Source: Parashewanella tropica (GTDB lineage Bacteria > Pseudomonadota > Gammaproteobacteria > Enterobacterales > Shewanellaceae). Taken from it: a stretch of 64,000 nucleotides of DNA. Below, piece by piece: positions 18,817 to 27,364 of this stretch; the stretch's first letter is position 1; every line of letters begins with the position of its first letter. The translations under genes and the position numbers were made by a program. The stretch is taken from the NCBI RefSeq assembly GCF_004358445.1, contig NZ_CP037951.1:3421001-3485000 (forward strand). Reading direction: 5' to 3'. The notes under the pieces are model-generated. The model was not told the DNA's origin and did no database searches. It worked only from the letters and a program-made list of their open reading frames with translations.

Positions 18817-19545
18817 ATGGCAACAGCCCTACAAAATGTGATTAATCCTTCATATCGACAAACTAGCAGTGGTGGTTATGAAGCCACAAAGATAAAAGTC
18901 GATGAACTGAAATTCCTTGAACATGGTCGTCGCGATGTTACCATCAAACACCCTGATCAAACCTACCATCAATATACCGTTAAATTAGGGACTGCTAGGC
19001 GAGGAACTTTCTCGACTCGTATAATATGTAAGTTTTTTATAAAACAAGGTTGCGAATATACTCCCACACTAGAAAGTTTCTCTGAACGATATAAAGTACT
19101 ACTCATATCTATCGACCAAACAGCCACTGATGCCATCAACAATGATAAAAAACTAAAAGTGGCTCTAATCAAATCGATTAAAACAACTGAACCCTCAAAA
19201 AGACCAAGAATTCAAATATATCGGTCTCGAGTAAACTCTAGGACTCCCTTAACAACCCGCACTAACCATGATTCTCCAAGAATTGATACGTCCTCTCAAT
19301 CAAGTGATAGCGAAGAAGAACCTGATTCAGTACTCTACTCACAAACCTCTAGATTTGGCCCTATCAATTCAGGTCATAAGAGAAGTCATCAGAACGAAAA
19401 TTCAGTACGGTGCATCAATTGGAACGCTGTAGGTAGAGTTTTCAAAAAAGGCACGTATTATTTTGGAATTGCCATTCTTGGAACGGTATTTTTCCCTTGT
19501 ACCTTAGCTTACATTGCCTATCAAAGTGGCAAAAACTCTTTCTAG
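18817..19545 (+). CDS. Orphan 242-residue protein with C-terminal membrane helix
   Basis: I do not recognise this protein. The start is the ATG at 18817, seven bases after GAGGG, giving MATALQNVINPSYRQ; an upstream in-frame ATG at 18805 overlaps that ribosome site. The N-terminal 100 residues are beta-rich. Residues about 140-200 are low-complexity and polar (RPRIQIYRSRVNSRTPLTTR, TSSQSSDSEEEPDS). A single hydrophobic segment near the C-terminus (YYFGIAILGTVFFPCTLAYIA) could be a tail anchor. There is no signal peptide. It sits alone between the serA/MITE region and pcnB. The domain order resembles the other orphans of this window; function is unknown. Confidence 0.55.
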   Translation: MATALQNVINPSYRQTSSGGYEATKIKVDELKFLEHGRRDVTIKHPDQTYHQYTVKLGTARRGTFSTRIICKFFIKQGCEYTPTLESFSERYKVLLISIDQTATDAINNDKKLKVALIKSIKTTEPSKRPRIQIYRSRVNSRTPLTTRTNHDSPRIDTSSQSSDSEEEPDSVLYSQTSRFGPINSGHKRSHQNENSVRCINWNAVGRVFKKGTYYFGIAILGTVFFPCTLAYIAYQSGKNSF

Positions 19546-19571
19546 GCCTCATTTTCTGAAGGTGAGATACA

Positions 19572-19631
19572 ATGAAACTTTATACCGTTAACAATGCCGC
19601 TCATACACTTGAGCAACTTTCAGATTTTTAA
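19572..19631 (+). CDS. Possible 19-codon small ORF
   Basis: The ATG at 19572 lies five bases after a good AAGGTGAG site and opens a frame encoding MKLYTVNNAAHTLEQLSDF before TAA. I know no homologue. It could be a small protein, a leader peptide, or the truncated start of a lost gene. A strong hairpin follows at 19670. Only the ribosome site supports it. Confidence 0.25.
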   Translation: MKLYTVNNAAHTLEQLSDF

Positions 19632-19669
19632 CAAAACTACATATTAGATTTAAGCATAGCACTTGGGAC

Positions 19670-19704
19670 TTGGCGGCATATGAGATATCATAGCCGCCAA
19701 ATTT
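19670..19704 (+). terminator. Hairpin terminator upstream of pcnB
   Basis: TTGGCGGC pairs with GCCGCCAA, and after one bulged A the stem continues as TATGA / TCATA around a GATA loop, followed by ATTTT. It ends about 30 bases before the pcnB start. It could terminate the orphan or small ORF upstream, or be an attenuator hairpin in the pcnB leader. Confidence 0.5.
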
Positions 19705-19734
19705 TAGGTACTTTCACATGCAACGAGGTGTCCC

Positions 19735-21144
19735 ATTTTTCGCAGGATCAGTCAGTTTTGTAAGCAACTATTTGAACAACCCACAAGCTCTCAAGATCAA
19801 GTGGTAAACAATGACAATGGTTTAGACTTACAAGTCATCCCAAGAAAAGCTCATAATATTTCCCGTAGACAAATCAGCGAGAACGCGCTGAAGGTACTAT
19901 ATCGTCTGCATAAATCGGGATTTGATGCCTATTTAGTTGGTGGAGGTGTACGCGATATTCTTTTAGGTTTAGAGCCTAAAGATTTCGATGTCGTAACCAA
20001 CGCTAAACCTGAAGAAATCCGCAAATTATTTCGTAATTGCCGTCTTGTAGGCCGTCGTTTTCGTCTGGCGCATATTGTGTTTGGTCGAGATGTCATTGAG
20101 GTTGCGACACTACGTGGGCATCACAAGCAAACGAACGACAAAATTTCAAAGTCCAATGCTGAAGGTCGACTACTAAGAGATAACGTTTACGGCACCATTG
20201 ATGAAGATGCCGAGCGTCGTGATTTCACAGTAAACGCGTTGTATTACGATATCAGTGACTTTTCCATCCACAGTTACGGTGGTGGTATTCAAGACATTGA
20301 GCAAGGCGCAATCAGAATGATTGGCGATCCTGAAACTCGCTATCGTGAAGACCCTGTTCGTATGATCCGAGCAGTGCGCTTTGCGACCAAGTTAGATATG
20401 GAAATCGCACCAGAAACTGCGGCGCCAATAAAAGACTTAGCAGCACTGCTGGGCGACATTCCAGCCGCTCGTATGTTTGAGGAAGTCTCTAAGCTATTTT
20501 TCAACGGAAAAGCTGTAGCCAACTATCACTTATTGTATGATTTTGGCTTATTTCAACCCTTGTTCCCACAAGTCGTTAGCGCATTGGAAGATGAGTCCGA
20601 CCCAACCCTAAGAAAAATGGTCGAGCTGATTTTCAGAAATACAGATCGTCGCATCGAACAAGGGAAAACCGTCACTCCAGCCTATTTTTATGCTGCAATT
20701 TTGTGGTACCCACTTCAACAAAAAGCCTTAGATATCATGACCGAAGGCGGCTTGTCACACTATGATGCCTTTGTTGCTGCTATGGGTGATGTTATGGAGC
20801 AGCAATGCCGTAGCATTGGTATTCCACGCCGATTTAGTACTGTTTCGAAAGAAATCTGGCAACTGCAACTGAGGTTAGAGAAAAACCAAGGCACTCGTGC
20901 CTTCAAGCTCATTGAGCACCCGAAGTTCCGTGCCGCTTACGACTTACTACTAATGCGTGGTGAAGTTGAGACGGGCAAAGTGAATCAGATCGCCAAATGG
21001 TGGCGCTCCTTTGTCGATGCTTCTGAAGAAGAGCGTACATTAATCGCTCGCCAAGCGAACAAATCGAATAATCGTAACCGTAATGGCTCCAAGCGACGCC
21101 GTAGAGCACCACGTAAGCCTAAACCTGAGCAACAAAATGGCTAA
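19735..21144 (+). CDS. pcnB: Poly(A) polymerase I (probable AUU start codon)
   Basis: PcnB adds poly(A) tails that speed RNA decay. Seen: LVGGGVRDILLGLEPKDFDVVTNAKPEEIRKLF (GG and the DxD metal site), RRFRLAHI, RRDFTVNALYYD, a central tRNA-nucleotidyltransferase-like helical region, and a basic C-terminus (SNNRNRNGSKRRRRAPRKPK). A GTG at 19801 could start a 447-residue protein. However, the frame stays open upstream and encodes FRRISQFCKQLFEQ, matching the family N-terminus (E. coli FTRVANFCRKVL). The only fitting initiator is ATT at 19735, preceded by ACGAGGTG. E. coli pcnB is known to use AUU, which limits its expression. I therefore place the start there (469 residues). The C-terminus overlaps folK. 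Confidence 0.9.
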   Translation: MFRRISQFCKQLFEQPTSSQDQVVNNDNGLDLQVIPRKAHNISRRQISENALKVLYRLHKSGFDAYLVGGGVRDILLGLEPKDFDVVTNAKPEEIRKLFRNCRLVGRRFRLAHIVFGRDVIEVATLRGHHKQTNDKISKSNAEGRLLRDNVYGTIDEDAERRDFTVNALYYDISDFSIHSYGGGIQDIEQGAIRMIGDPETRYREDPVRMIRAVRFATKLDMEIAPETAAPIKDLAALLGDIPAARMFEEVSKLFFNGKAVANYHLLYDFGLFQPLFPQVVSALEDESDPTLRKMVELIFRNTDRRIEQGKTVTPAYFYAAILWYPLQQKALDIMTEGGLSHYDAFVAAMGDVMEQQCRSIGIPRRFSTVSKEIWQLQLRLEKNQGTRAFKLIEHPKFRAAYDLLLMRGEVETGKVNQIAKWWRSFVDASEEERTLIARQANKSNNRNRNGSKRRRRAPRKPKPEQQNG

Positions 21145-21625
21145 AGTCTATGTCGCATTAGGGGCAAATTTAGAAAACCCTTCAGCTCAACTGGATGATG
21201 CTTGTATCGCACTAAAAGAACTCGCTGAATCAAGTAGCTTTCAAATCTCTCCCTATTATGGCTCCGTGCCTATGGGAGAGGTTGTGCAACCGGATTATAT
21301 TAACGCTGTTGCCAGCCTAGAAACTCAGCTCTCCCCCATTGAGTTATTGGATGCTTTACAAGCAATTGAGCAACAGCAAGGTCGAGTCAGGCTTGAGCAT
21401 TGGGGACCTAGAACCTTAGATCTCGATATGTTGCTTTATGATAATGTCACTCTTACGTCAAAGCGGCTGACTCTCCCCCATTACGGTATGAAGCAACGTT
21501 CATTTGTGTTAGTTCCGCTATTCGATCTTGCTCCTGAGTTGGTTTTGCCTTGTGGTACTCCACTTAGAAGTTTAATTACGCCAAGTTTACAAGCTGAGTT
21601 GCAAGAGCTAGATACCGATCATTGA
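21137..21625 (+). CDS. folK: 2-amino-4-hydroxy-6-hydroxymethyldihydropteridine diphosphokinase
   Basis: A 162-residue enzyme that pyrophosphorylates hydroxymethyldihydropterin in folate synthesis. It starts AKVYVALGANLENPSAQL, with YYGSVPMG, DYINAVASLET, and the ATP/metal site GRVRLEHWGPRTLDLDMLLYD (the RxxxWGPRTLDLDxLLY signature), then LPHYGMKQRSFVLVPLFDLAPE. The ATG at 21137, eight bases before the end of pcnB, is the family start; longer frames read through the pcnB sequence. panB and panC follow. Confidence 0.95.
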   Translation: MAKVYVALGANLENPSAQLDDACIALKELAESSSFQISPYYGSVPMGEVVQPDYINAVASLETQLSPIELLDALQAIEQQQGRVRLEHWGPRTLDLDMLLYDNVTLTSKRLTLPHYGMKQRSFVLVPLFDLAPELVLPCGTPLRSLITPSLQAELQELDTDH

Positions 21626-21744
21626 CAAGAACCTACAAAGGCTTCAGGATTCAAGTTTACCTTTTTAGAGGCAATCTACGCTTCTTAGTGACCGCCTAAC
21701 TGTTTTATCTAGGCTTAATTAACTTTTTATCTTAAGTATAATCT

Positions 21745-22539
21745 ATGGCTAAAGTGACCACTTCAAGCTTGCTTAACTTTAAGCAAGACAGAACCAAATT
21801 TACAGCGCTGACCGCTTATGATTCCAGCTTTGCTGGTGCATTTGACGAGGAAGGCATTGATGTATTATTAGTCGGTGATTCTCTAGGAATGGTGATCCAA
21901 GGTGGAAAAGATACTTGTGCCGTCACCATTGATGAAGTTGCCTATCATACACGCTGTGTTGCCAGCGTAGTAAAACGTGCCCTTCTTGTCGCTGACATGT
22001 CTTTTATGAGTTACGCCACTCCAGAGCAAACCATGGAAAATGCCGCCAAGTTGATGCGAGCAGGCGCAAGCATGGTAAAACTGGAAGGCGGTCATTGGCT
22101 GCTCGACACCATAACCATGCTTACTGAACGTGGCATTCCGGTATGTGCCCATTTAGGCTTAACGCCGCAGTCTGTTAATGTATTTGGTGGCTTTAAAATT
22201 CAAGGTCGTGGCGATGAAAACGCCAAGCGCATCTTGGAAGAAGCAAAAGCGATTGAAAAAGCGGGTGCGCAGTTATTAGTTGTGGAATGCATTCCTGCTC
22301 AATTGGCACAAACTATCTCAGAGACGTTAACCATCCCGGTTATTGGCATTGGTGCAGGTAAAGATACAGACGGTCAGATCTTAGTCATGCACGACATTCT
22401 TGGGATCTCCAGCGGTTATATTCCGAAGTTTTCTAAAAACTACCTAGCGCAGACTGGTGATATTCGCCTTGCTGTTAAAGCTTATATTCAAGAAGTTGCA
22501 GATGGTATTTTCCCAGCTGAAGAACATACGTTCAATTAA
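21745..22539 (+). CDS. panB: 3-methyl-2-oxobutanoate hydroxymethyltransferase
   Basis: A 264-residue TIM-barrel enzyme that transfers a hydroxymethyl group from methylene-tetrahydrofolate to ketoisovalerate, giving ketopantoate. Seen: [77 protein letters not shown] and [21 protein letters not shown]. Near-consensus throughout. It lies 14 bases before panC, the usual panBC operon; its folate substrate links it to the adjoining folK. Confidence 0.96.
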   Translation: MAKVTTSSLLNFKQDRTKFTALTAYDSSFAGAFDEEGIDVLLVGDSLGMVIQGGKDTCAVTIDEVAYHTRCVASVVKRALLVADMSFMSYATPEQTMENAAKLMRAGASMVKLEGGHWLLDTITMLTERGIPVCAHLGLTPQSVNVFGGFKIQGRGDENAKRILEEAKAIEKAGAQLLVVECIPAQLAQTISETLTIPVIGIGAGKDTDGQILVMHDILGISSGYIPKFSKNYLAQTGDIRLAVKAYIQEVADGIFPAEEHTFN

Positions 22540-22553
22540 GTGGTGAGTTAGCA

Positions 22554-23414
22554 ATGCAAGTTACAGCAAAACTCACCGAACTTCGTGAGCAAATTCAGAC
22601 GTGGAAATCCAAGGGAGAGACTGTTGCCTTTGTTCCGACCATGGGCAACTTACATCAAGGTCATTTGTCTCTCGTCGAGACAGCCCTTAAACATGCCGAT
22701 CATGTCGTGGCTTCGATTTACGTAAATCCGCTTCAGTTTGCCGCTCATGAAGATTTAGACAGCTACCCGAAAACACTTGAAGCAGACTTAAAGGCTTTAG
22801 AGGGAGTGGGAACTGCATTGGTGTTCACTCCAACCACGGATTTGATCTATCCGAAAGGACCTGAAAACAGCACTAAAGTAATCGTTCCTGAAGATGTGAT
22901 TGGTCACTGCGGTGAAAGTGAAAGTCGCCCTCACTTTTTTATTGGTGTTGCCACAGTCGTCCTCAAGCTGTTCAATATGGTTCAGCCTGATGTAGCCGTA
23001 TTCGGTCAAAAAGACTATCAGCAGTTAGCTATCATCAAAAATATGGTGAAAGACTTAGATCTGCCCATCAAAATCATTGGTGTCGACACGTACCGTGAAA
23101 CTAATGGTCTTGCCATGAGCTCTCGTAATAATTACCTTACCGAGGAGCAAAGAGAAACAGCAGCCGCTATTAGACAAACCTTGGACTGGTTGATTGAAGA
23201 AGTTCAAAACGGATTAGCAATTGAAACCGCCATTGATCATGCTAAAGCATCATTGGTGGAATCGGGGCTAAAACCGGATTATTTGATTGTCCGCCATGCT
23301 GATACTCTTGATGAAATTACCCCAGAAGATGAGTCATTGGTGGTATTGGTCGCCGCTTGGCTAGGTAAAGCTAGACTCATAGATAATGAGTGTTTTACAA
23401 GAAAAGTAGATTAA
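22554..23414 (+). CDS. panC: Pantothenate synthetase
   Basis: A 286-residue enzyme that joins pantoate and beta-alanine with ATP through pantoyl-adenylate. Seen: VAFVPTMGNLHQGHLSLV (the HxGH-type nucleotide site), SIYVNPLQFAAHEDLDSYP, HFFIGVATVVLKLFNMVQPDVAVFGQKDYQQL, and ETNGLAMSSRNNYLT (the KMSKS-like loop). Full length. With panE and panB this completes the dedicated pantothenate steps in the window. A convergent terminator follows at 23420. Confidence 0.96.
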   Translation: MQVTAKLTELREQIQTWKSKGETVAFVPTMGNLHQGHLSLVETALKHADHVVASIYVNPLQFAAHEDLDSYPKTLEADLKALEGVGTALVFTPTTDLIYPKGPENSTKVIVPEDVIGHCGESESRPHFFIGVATVVLKLFNMVQPDVAVFGQKDYQQLAIIKNMVKDLDLPIKIIGVDTYRETNGLAMSSRNNYLTEEQRETAAAIRQTLDWLIEEVQNGLAIETAIDHAKASLVESGLKPDYLIVRHADTLDEITPEDESLVVLVAAWLGKARLIDNECFTRKVD

Positions 23415-23419
23415 GCTGT

Positions 23420-23450
23420 AAATGGCACGACTATCACAATCGTGCCATTT
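23420..23450. terminator. Bidirectional terminator between panC and the gene at 23500
   Basis: A perfect 11-bp stem (AAATGGCACGA / TCGTGCCATTT) with a 9-nt loop starts six bases after the panC stop. The A and T tails on either side suit termination in both directions. A second small hairpin (CACCTC / GAGGTG, 23461-23479) follows. Confidence 0.75.
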
Positions 23451-23499
23451 CATAATCAATCACCTCGCCACAAGAGGTGGGGCATTTAATCCTAAGTGA

Positions 23500-23931
23500 T
23501 TAAAGCTTATCTTCAAATTGCTTCCAATCAATTTGAATGGCTTCATTCACCAAGTCCATTCTCGCACTCACTACGCCATCTAACTCACGTAATTCCAGTT
23601 TAGAAACCGTCTTGATCACTTTCGAATTTTGCTTGCAATGATAATCCAATTGATGCTTAAGGTTATCTAAATCTGTCATTGCCGTCATGGTATTGGGAAT
23701 AGCCTTGATAAAACTTCCATCAGTCACTTCAGGCTCGCTCTTCATTAAATCAACATGTTGAAATAATGAAAGTAGACGACTTTCAGTGTCCTTTAAAAAT
23801 TGATCTATGCGGAAAATATGCCCTTGAACGGCGAGTTGGTTAGTGGTGAGTTTACTACCACGGTTTTGACCTTGTTGTTGACGAGATAACAGTTGCTGAA
23901 TGCTTGATGGTTTAATGGATCCGACGCTCAT
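23500..23931 (-). CDS. Hypothetical protein, helical
   Basis: About 143 residues starting MSVGSIKPSSIQQLLSRQQQ. Reading further upstream in frame reaches only a TTG at 23964, whereas AAGGA lies just before two adjacent ATGs (23934 and 23931). I take the second by spacing. No signal peptide or membrane helix. The protein is polar and predicted helical (TESRLLSLFQHVDLM; TMTAMTDLDNLKHQLDYH), possibly a coiled-coil dimer. I do not recognise a family. It is monocistronic and convergent with panC. Confidence 0.6.
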   Translation of the reverse strand: MSVGSIKPSSIQQLLSRQQQGQNRGSKLTTNQLAVQGHIFRIDQFLKDTESRLLSLFQHVDLMKSEPEVTDGSFIKAIPNTMTAMTDLDNLKHQLDYHCKQNSKVIKTVSKLELRELDGVVSARMDLVNEAIQIDWKQFEDKL

Positions 23932-24098
23932 CATACTTCCTTGTACTTCATTTTCGGATGACAAAATCTGAGTATAGTCAAAAAATTAACATTTTCTGTA
24001 AACCGTCAAATTTTTGTATTATGCTTGAACAATATGATGGATGTTAGAGCAGGATGAAGCTCTAACTTAATGGACACACCTGAAAGGAATCAACAACA

Positions 24099-24599
24099 AT
24101 GGCTAGGTTTGCGGTTACTTTACTGATGCTATTTTTCTCCCATGCAGCTCTAGCCAATAGCTTTCTAAAATGTACTCTTGGGGAAAAAGTCGTTTACACT
24201 CAAACCACTTGCCCAAATGGTTATAAACGCCAACAAATTGAATATCAATCTGGCATCATCAATGAAATCGACCTTGATAAAGAATCCAGTAAAGAAGATC
24301 CTCTAAAAGTTTTATTAAGAAAAGGCACCGTGAGCCGAGAGAAACTGTTAAAGCTCATTCGAAGCGAGATCATTCGCTTAAAACGAGAAATCAGCTTCAA
24401 TAAAGTGGTAAAAAGCGGTGAACTACAAGAAATTGAACGTAACCGTTATTGGCAAGATATCCCCGCCGACAACCCCAAATACCTTGATAAAATACAGCAA
24501 ATCCACCAGCACTTTGATTCTTTAAATGCCATCAACCAAGCCAAAATTAAAGCACTGTCTAAGCATTATCTACAGATTGATGAAAACTCAAAAAGCTAA
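24099..24599 (+). CDS. Exported DUF4124-type protein
   Basis: A 166-residue protein with a clear Sec signal (MARFAVTLLMLFFSHAALA, cleaved after ALA). It is followed by SFLKCTLGEKVVYTQTTCPNG, which matches the start of DUF4124 domains (x-x-Y/K-C-x-x-x-G-x-x-x-Y-x-x-x-x-C) found in periplasmic proteins of proteobacteria. The remainder is a basic, helical region with no recognised domain. It is predicted periplasmic; function is unknown. It converges with the DTW gene, with only three bases between the stops. Confidence 0.7.
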   Translation: MARFAVTLLMLFFSHAALANSFLKCTLGEKVVYTQTTCPNGYKRQQIEYQSGIINEIDLDKESSKEDPLKVLLRKGTVSREKLLKLIRSEIIRLKREISFNKVVKSGELQEIERNRYWQDIPADNPKYLDKIQQIHQHFDSLNAINQAKIKALSKHYLQIDENSKS

Positions 24600-24602
24600 A
24601 GC

Positions 24603-25076
24603 CTAATTTTTTTCAACATTAGCGACAAATTCAATCAATTTTGACTGTAATTGATCCGCTGCTGTTGAAGATCCTTTTGCTTTCAACAGCTCAATAACAC
24701 TTTCAGCCGTACATAAACCATTCTGGCGCTGATTTCGTCTTAACTGGTAAATAGACTGAGCTGAAGTTTCAATCTTCACTTTCGGAAGGGCTTTAAGGTA
24801 AGGGCTTTTATTGTACATCTTCTGAGCTTCTTGCCAGGTACCATCAAGGACGATGTAAGTTTCAAAATCGCTTTCTTTAGATACAACTTGACTATCCTCA
24901 GTAGGGTAAAGCAAAGCCGCTGTGCCTTTTTCAATGTGTTGCAGTACTTTGTGGTCTGGGTTTGTTCTTTCCCACACAACAACACTTGCTTTTGTTCCTA
25001 ATTCCTCAACCACCAAAGCGCCTGTATTGGTCTTTTTAGACACTTCTCTTTGATGGGTCAACAAAATGATATTCAT
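24603..25076 (-). CDS. DTW domain protein, putative tRNA-uridine aminocarboxypropyltransferase (short form)
   Basis: A 157-residue protein with the DTW-family landmarks: LLTHQREVSKKTNTGALV at the N-terminus, ALLYPTED, the namesake motif as LDGTWQEAQKMYNKSP, YQLRRNQRQNGLCTAESVIELL at the C-terminus. Characterised relatives (YfiP/TapT) modify uridine 47 of tRNAs with an acp group from SAM. This form lacks the N-terminal zinc-binding cysteines of longer members, as short gammaproteobacterial versions do. It is downstream of metJ and sprT on the same strand and may be read with them. Confidence 0.8.
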   Translation of the reverse strand: MNIILLTHQREVSKKTNTGALVVEELGTKASVVVWERTNPDHKVLQHIEKGTAALLYPTEDSQVVSKESDFETYIVLDGTWQEAQKMYNKSPYLKALPKVKIETSAQSIYQLRRNQRQNGLCTAESVIELLKAKGSSTAADQLQSKLIEFVANVEKN

Positions 25077-25091
25077 ACAAAAATGCCAAAC

Positions 25092-25613
25092 CTATAAGCT
25101 TGTTAACGTCTGCAAACAGTTTTTACACCGATAAGAAGCCAGATTGCGCACCACTTTGTTATGGCGTCGAATCGTGAGCTGCACAACGCCACAACCACAT
25201 TGATAATCCACCGTTTGTTGCGGACGATAAACAACATCAAAACTGTGAGTGGTTTTCGGTTGTTGTTGGTACAGATTCCACATCAAGCTTTGCCATTCCT
25301 TACCATGAGGCTTCACTCGTCCATACAGTTGATGACATAACAAATGACAGATCTCATGGGGCACGACTTCATTAATAAAATCACAGCCGTTTTCTTGAAG
25401 CATTTGTTGATTAAAGCGGAGTTTATTGAGGTGAAGATGTGCCATTCCAGCACTTCGACCACTGAGCTTAAAACTGATCTCAGGGCGAGGAAATGAACGC
25501 TGCAACACCTGTTCTGCTTGTTGATAGCACAACTCAACCTGATGCAGCGTTTGTTCAAATAAGGCTTCTAAAGAGGAATTACTCAAGCTCTTCCCACTCG
25601 ATCCCCATTTCAT
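25092..25613 (-). CDS. sprT: SprT family zinc metalloprotease-like protein
   Basis: A 173-residue protein of the SprT family. The zinc-metalloprotease motif HEICH appears in [32 protein letters not shown] (short form: [15 protein letters not shown]), and a C-terminal zinc ribbon is visible (YQCGCG...YRCKNC). It resembles the SprT/Spartan protease fold; the bacterial role is poorly known. The frame begins at an ATG 35 bases inside metJ, or at a TTG at 25586 after GGGAAGAG nearer the metJ stop, so the exact start is uncertain. Confidence 0.85.
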   Translation of the reverse strand: MKWGSSGKSLSNSSLEALFEQTLHQVELCYQQAEQVLQRSFPRPEISFKLSGRSAGMAHLHLNKLRFNQQMLQENGCDFINEVVPHEICHLLCHQLYGRVKPHGKEWQSLMWNLYQQQPKTTHSFDVVYRPQQTVDYQCGCGVVQLTIRRHNKVVRNLASYRCKNCLQTLTSL

Positions 25614-25893
25614 CCATCAATTTTTTGGCTTCAGCTGGAATGCTATCTGGTTGGCTTTTTGATAAATCTTCATCGGATGGCAGTGGTTGCCCTGTATAGG
25701 CATGTAAGAAAGCTTCACACAGTAATTCACTGTTAGTGGCATGACGCAAATTGCCAACCTGACGACGGGTACGCTCATCGGTTAACACTTTTAACACTTT
25801 TAGTGGAATTGATACGGTAACCTTTTTGACCTGTTCACTCTTCTTTCCGTGTTCTGCGTATGGACTGATATAGTCTCCGTTCCACTTGGTCAT
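25579..25893 (-). CDS. metJ: Methionine regulon repressor MetJ
   Basis: A 104-residue ribbon-helix-helix repressor of methionine genes with SAM as corepressor. The diagnostic stretch [40 protein letters not shown] and [24 protein letters not shown] match E. coli MetJ closely; the C-terminus is variable as usual. The ATG follows AAGGTGAAG. It overlaps sprT downstream. In enterics metJ is divergent from metB; here it is divergent from a RegB-type sensor kinase, with a TGTCTTAAGACA palindrome in between. Confidence 0.95.
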   Translation of the reverse strand: MTKWNGDYISPYAEHGKKSEQVKKVTVSIPLKVLKVLTDERTRRQVGNLRHATNSELLCEAFLHAYTGQPLPSDEDLSKSQPDSIPAEAKKLMDEMGIEWEELE

Positions 25894-26014
25894 TGCTTCA
25901 CCTTTTTAGCTTAATTATTAGAGAAGGATTTTATACCCTTACCATTTGTAGTCAATTATAACGCGATATTCACACTGAAAAAATCACAATTCTTTTCAAT
26001 TTTTTACCAAAAAT

Positions 26015-26026
26015 TGTCTTAAGACA
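26015..26026. promoter_or_regulatory. 12-bp palindrome between metJ and the sensor kinase gene
   Basis: TGTCTTAAGACA is a perfect palindrome, and the right half with its neighbours gives AGACATCT, seven of eight matches to the MetJ box AGACGTCT. A second good MetJ box in tandem register is not visible, so autoregulation by MetJ is only a possibility. Confidence 0.3.
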
Positions 26027-26113
26027 TCTTTTGTTATTGAGTTACTGTTATCATTTAAGCCTCAACGTTTTCAAAAAAATATTTACTATTAAAACCAAAA
26101 GCTTGCAAAAAAC

Positions 26114-27364
26114 ATGAATGCCTTAAACATTAATAAGCTTGAGCTAATATTAACCTTCTCTCGTTATCTTGGATGGGGGTTTCGCCTTATCCTCAGTTAT
26201 GCATTAAGCGACTGGTTTGGGCTAACGCATCAATCTTCGATTTTGATGTATTTGTTTATTATTGAACTCGGCTATTTACTCATCAGTCATCGTAAAATCA
26301 ACCAGCTTAAGGAGTTTGGCTCACAACACTTATACCTGTTACTGATAGATAATAGTTTTTGGTTGGCGTGGCTGTATCTCACTGGCGGGGCATCTAACGC
26401 CTTCATTTCATTTTTGCTAGTGCCCATTGCCATCTCCAGTATCACCATGTCGCCAGGAAAATCTTGGCTGTTTAGCGGTATGAATTGCATTGCTTATAGT
26501 GTGATGTTGTATTTCGATCCCCACATGAAACATATGGCGCAAATGGGTATGAGCTCCCATTACATTGGTATGTGGCTGAACTTTATTTTATCAGTTGTGG
26601 TACTCAATACAGGGTTGGTATTATTTTCCAGAAAACTGAAGCAACGGGACTCTCAAGTCAGCGCCATGCGGGAGGCACAACTTAAACAAGAGCAGCTCGT
26701 TGCCTTAGGAGCATCATCAGCGCAAATGGCGCATCAATTAGCCACTCCCTTATGCACGATGCGATTATGGCTAGACGAATTAAAACAGTCCCCCTCAGAG
26801 CAAGCACTAGAAGAATTAGGAAATAACTTGTCTCGTTGTGAATCGAGCCTTCAAGAATTACGACTGGCTACGGATGCCATTCGCGATGGCAAAAAACGTC
26901 AGGTAGCGGTCAATAATTTACTTTATGATGCGAAAAAGAAAGCACAGTTACTGTTACCTCAGTGCCTAATTGATTGGCAAATCAATGAAAACAACTCATC
27001 GGTACTGAATATTGACCATGGTATATTACCCGCACTGTTAACCCTGATAGATAACGCAGGCAAAGCGTCAAAAGCGGCAATGTTACAAGCAAAGCTTGAA
27101 ATATCAACGCAGCACAATCAAAAAGATGAATGCCAAATACTCATTCGCGACTTTGGCAGTGGCATTGATGAAAGTTTACGCCCGTACTTAGGCAAACAAT
27201 TTGTCCAAAGTGAAAAAGGACTTGGCGTTGCATTGATGTTGACGCATGCGAGTTTAGAACGGAACTTAGGGTCTTTGAGCTTAAGTCAACACCCAACACA
27301 AGGCTGCATTGCCACGATAACTTTACCTACAATCTCGAACACTAAAGATTCAAACCATGAATAA
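26114..27364 (+). CDS. regB: RegB/PrrB-type redox sensor histidine kinase
   Basis: A 416-residue inner-membrane kinase with about six N-terminal membrane helices (residues 20-175), a histidine box SSAQMAHQLATPLCTM, N box LLTLIDNAGKAS, DFGSGID and GLGVALML. The membrane part has GGASNAF between helices, matching the RegB quinone-binding heptapeptide GGxxNPF except that Pro is Ala. RegB homologues sense quinone redox state and control respiration genes. The stop overlaps the start of the response regulator by eight bases. Symbol is given by family resemblance. No strong Shine-Dalgarno precedes the ATG. Confidence 0.8.
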   Translation: MNALNINKLELILTFSRYLGWGFRLILSYALSDWFGLTHQSSILMYLFIIELGYLLISHRKINQLKEFGSQHLYLLLIDNSFWLAWLYLTGGASNAFISFLLVPIAISSITMSPGKSWLFSGMNCIAYSVMLYFDPHMKHMAQMGMSSHYIGMWLNFILSVVVLNTGLVLFSRKLKQRDSQVSAMREAQLKQEQLVALGASSAQMAHQLATPLCTMRLWLDELKQSPSEQALEELGNNLSRCESSLQELRLATDAIRDGKKRQVAVNNLLYDAKKKAQLLLPQCLIDWQINENNSSVLNIDHGILPALLTLIDNAGKASKAAMLQAKLEISTQHNQKDECQILIRDFGSGIDESLRPYLGKQFVQSEKGLGVALMLTHASLERNLGSLSLSQHPTQGCIATITLPTISNTKDSNHE

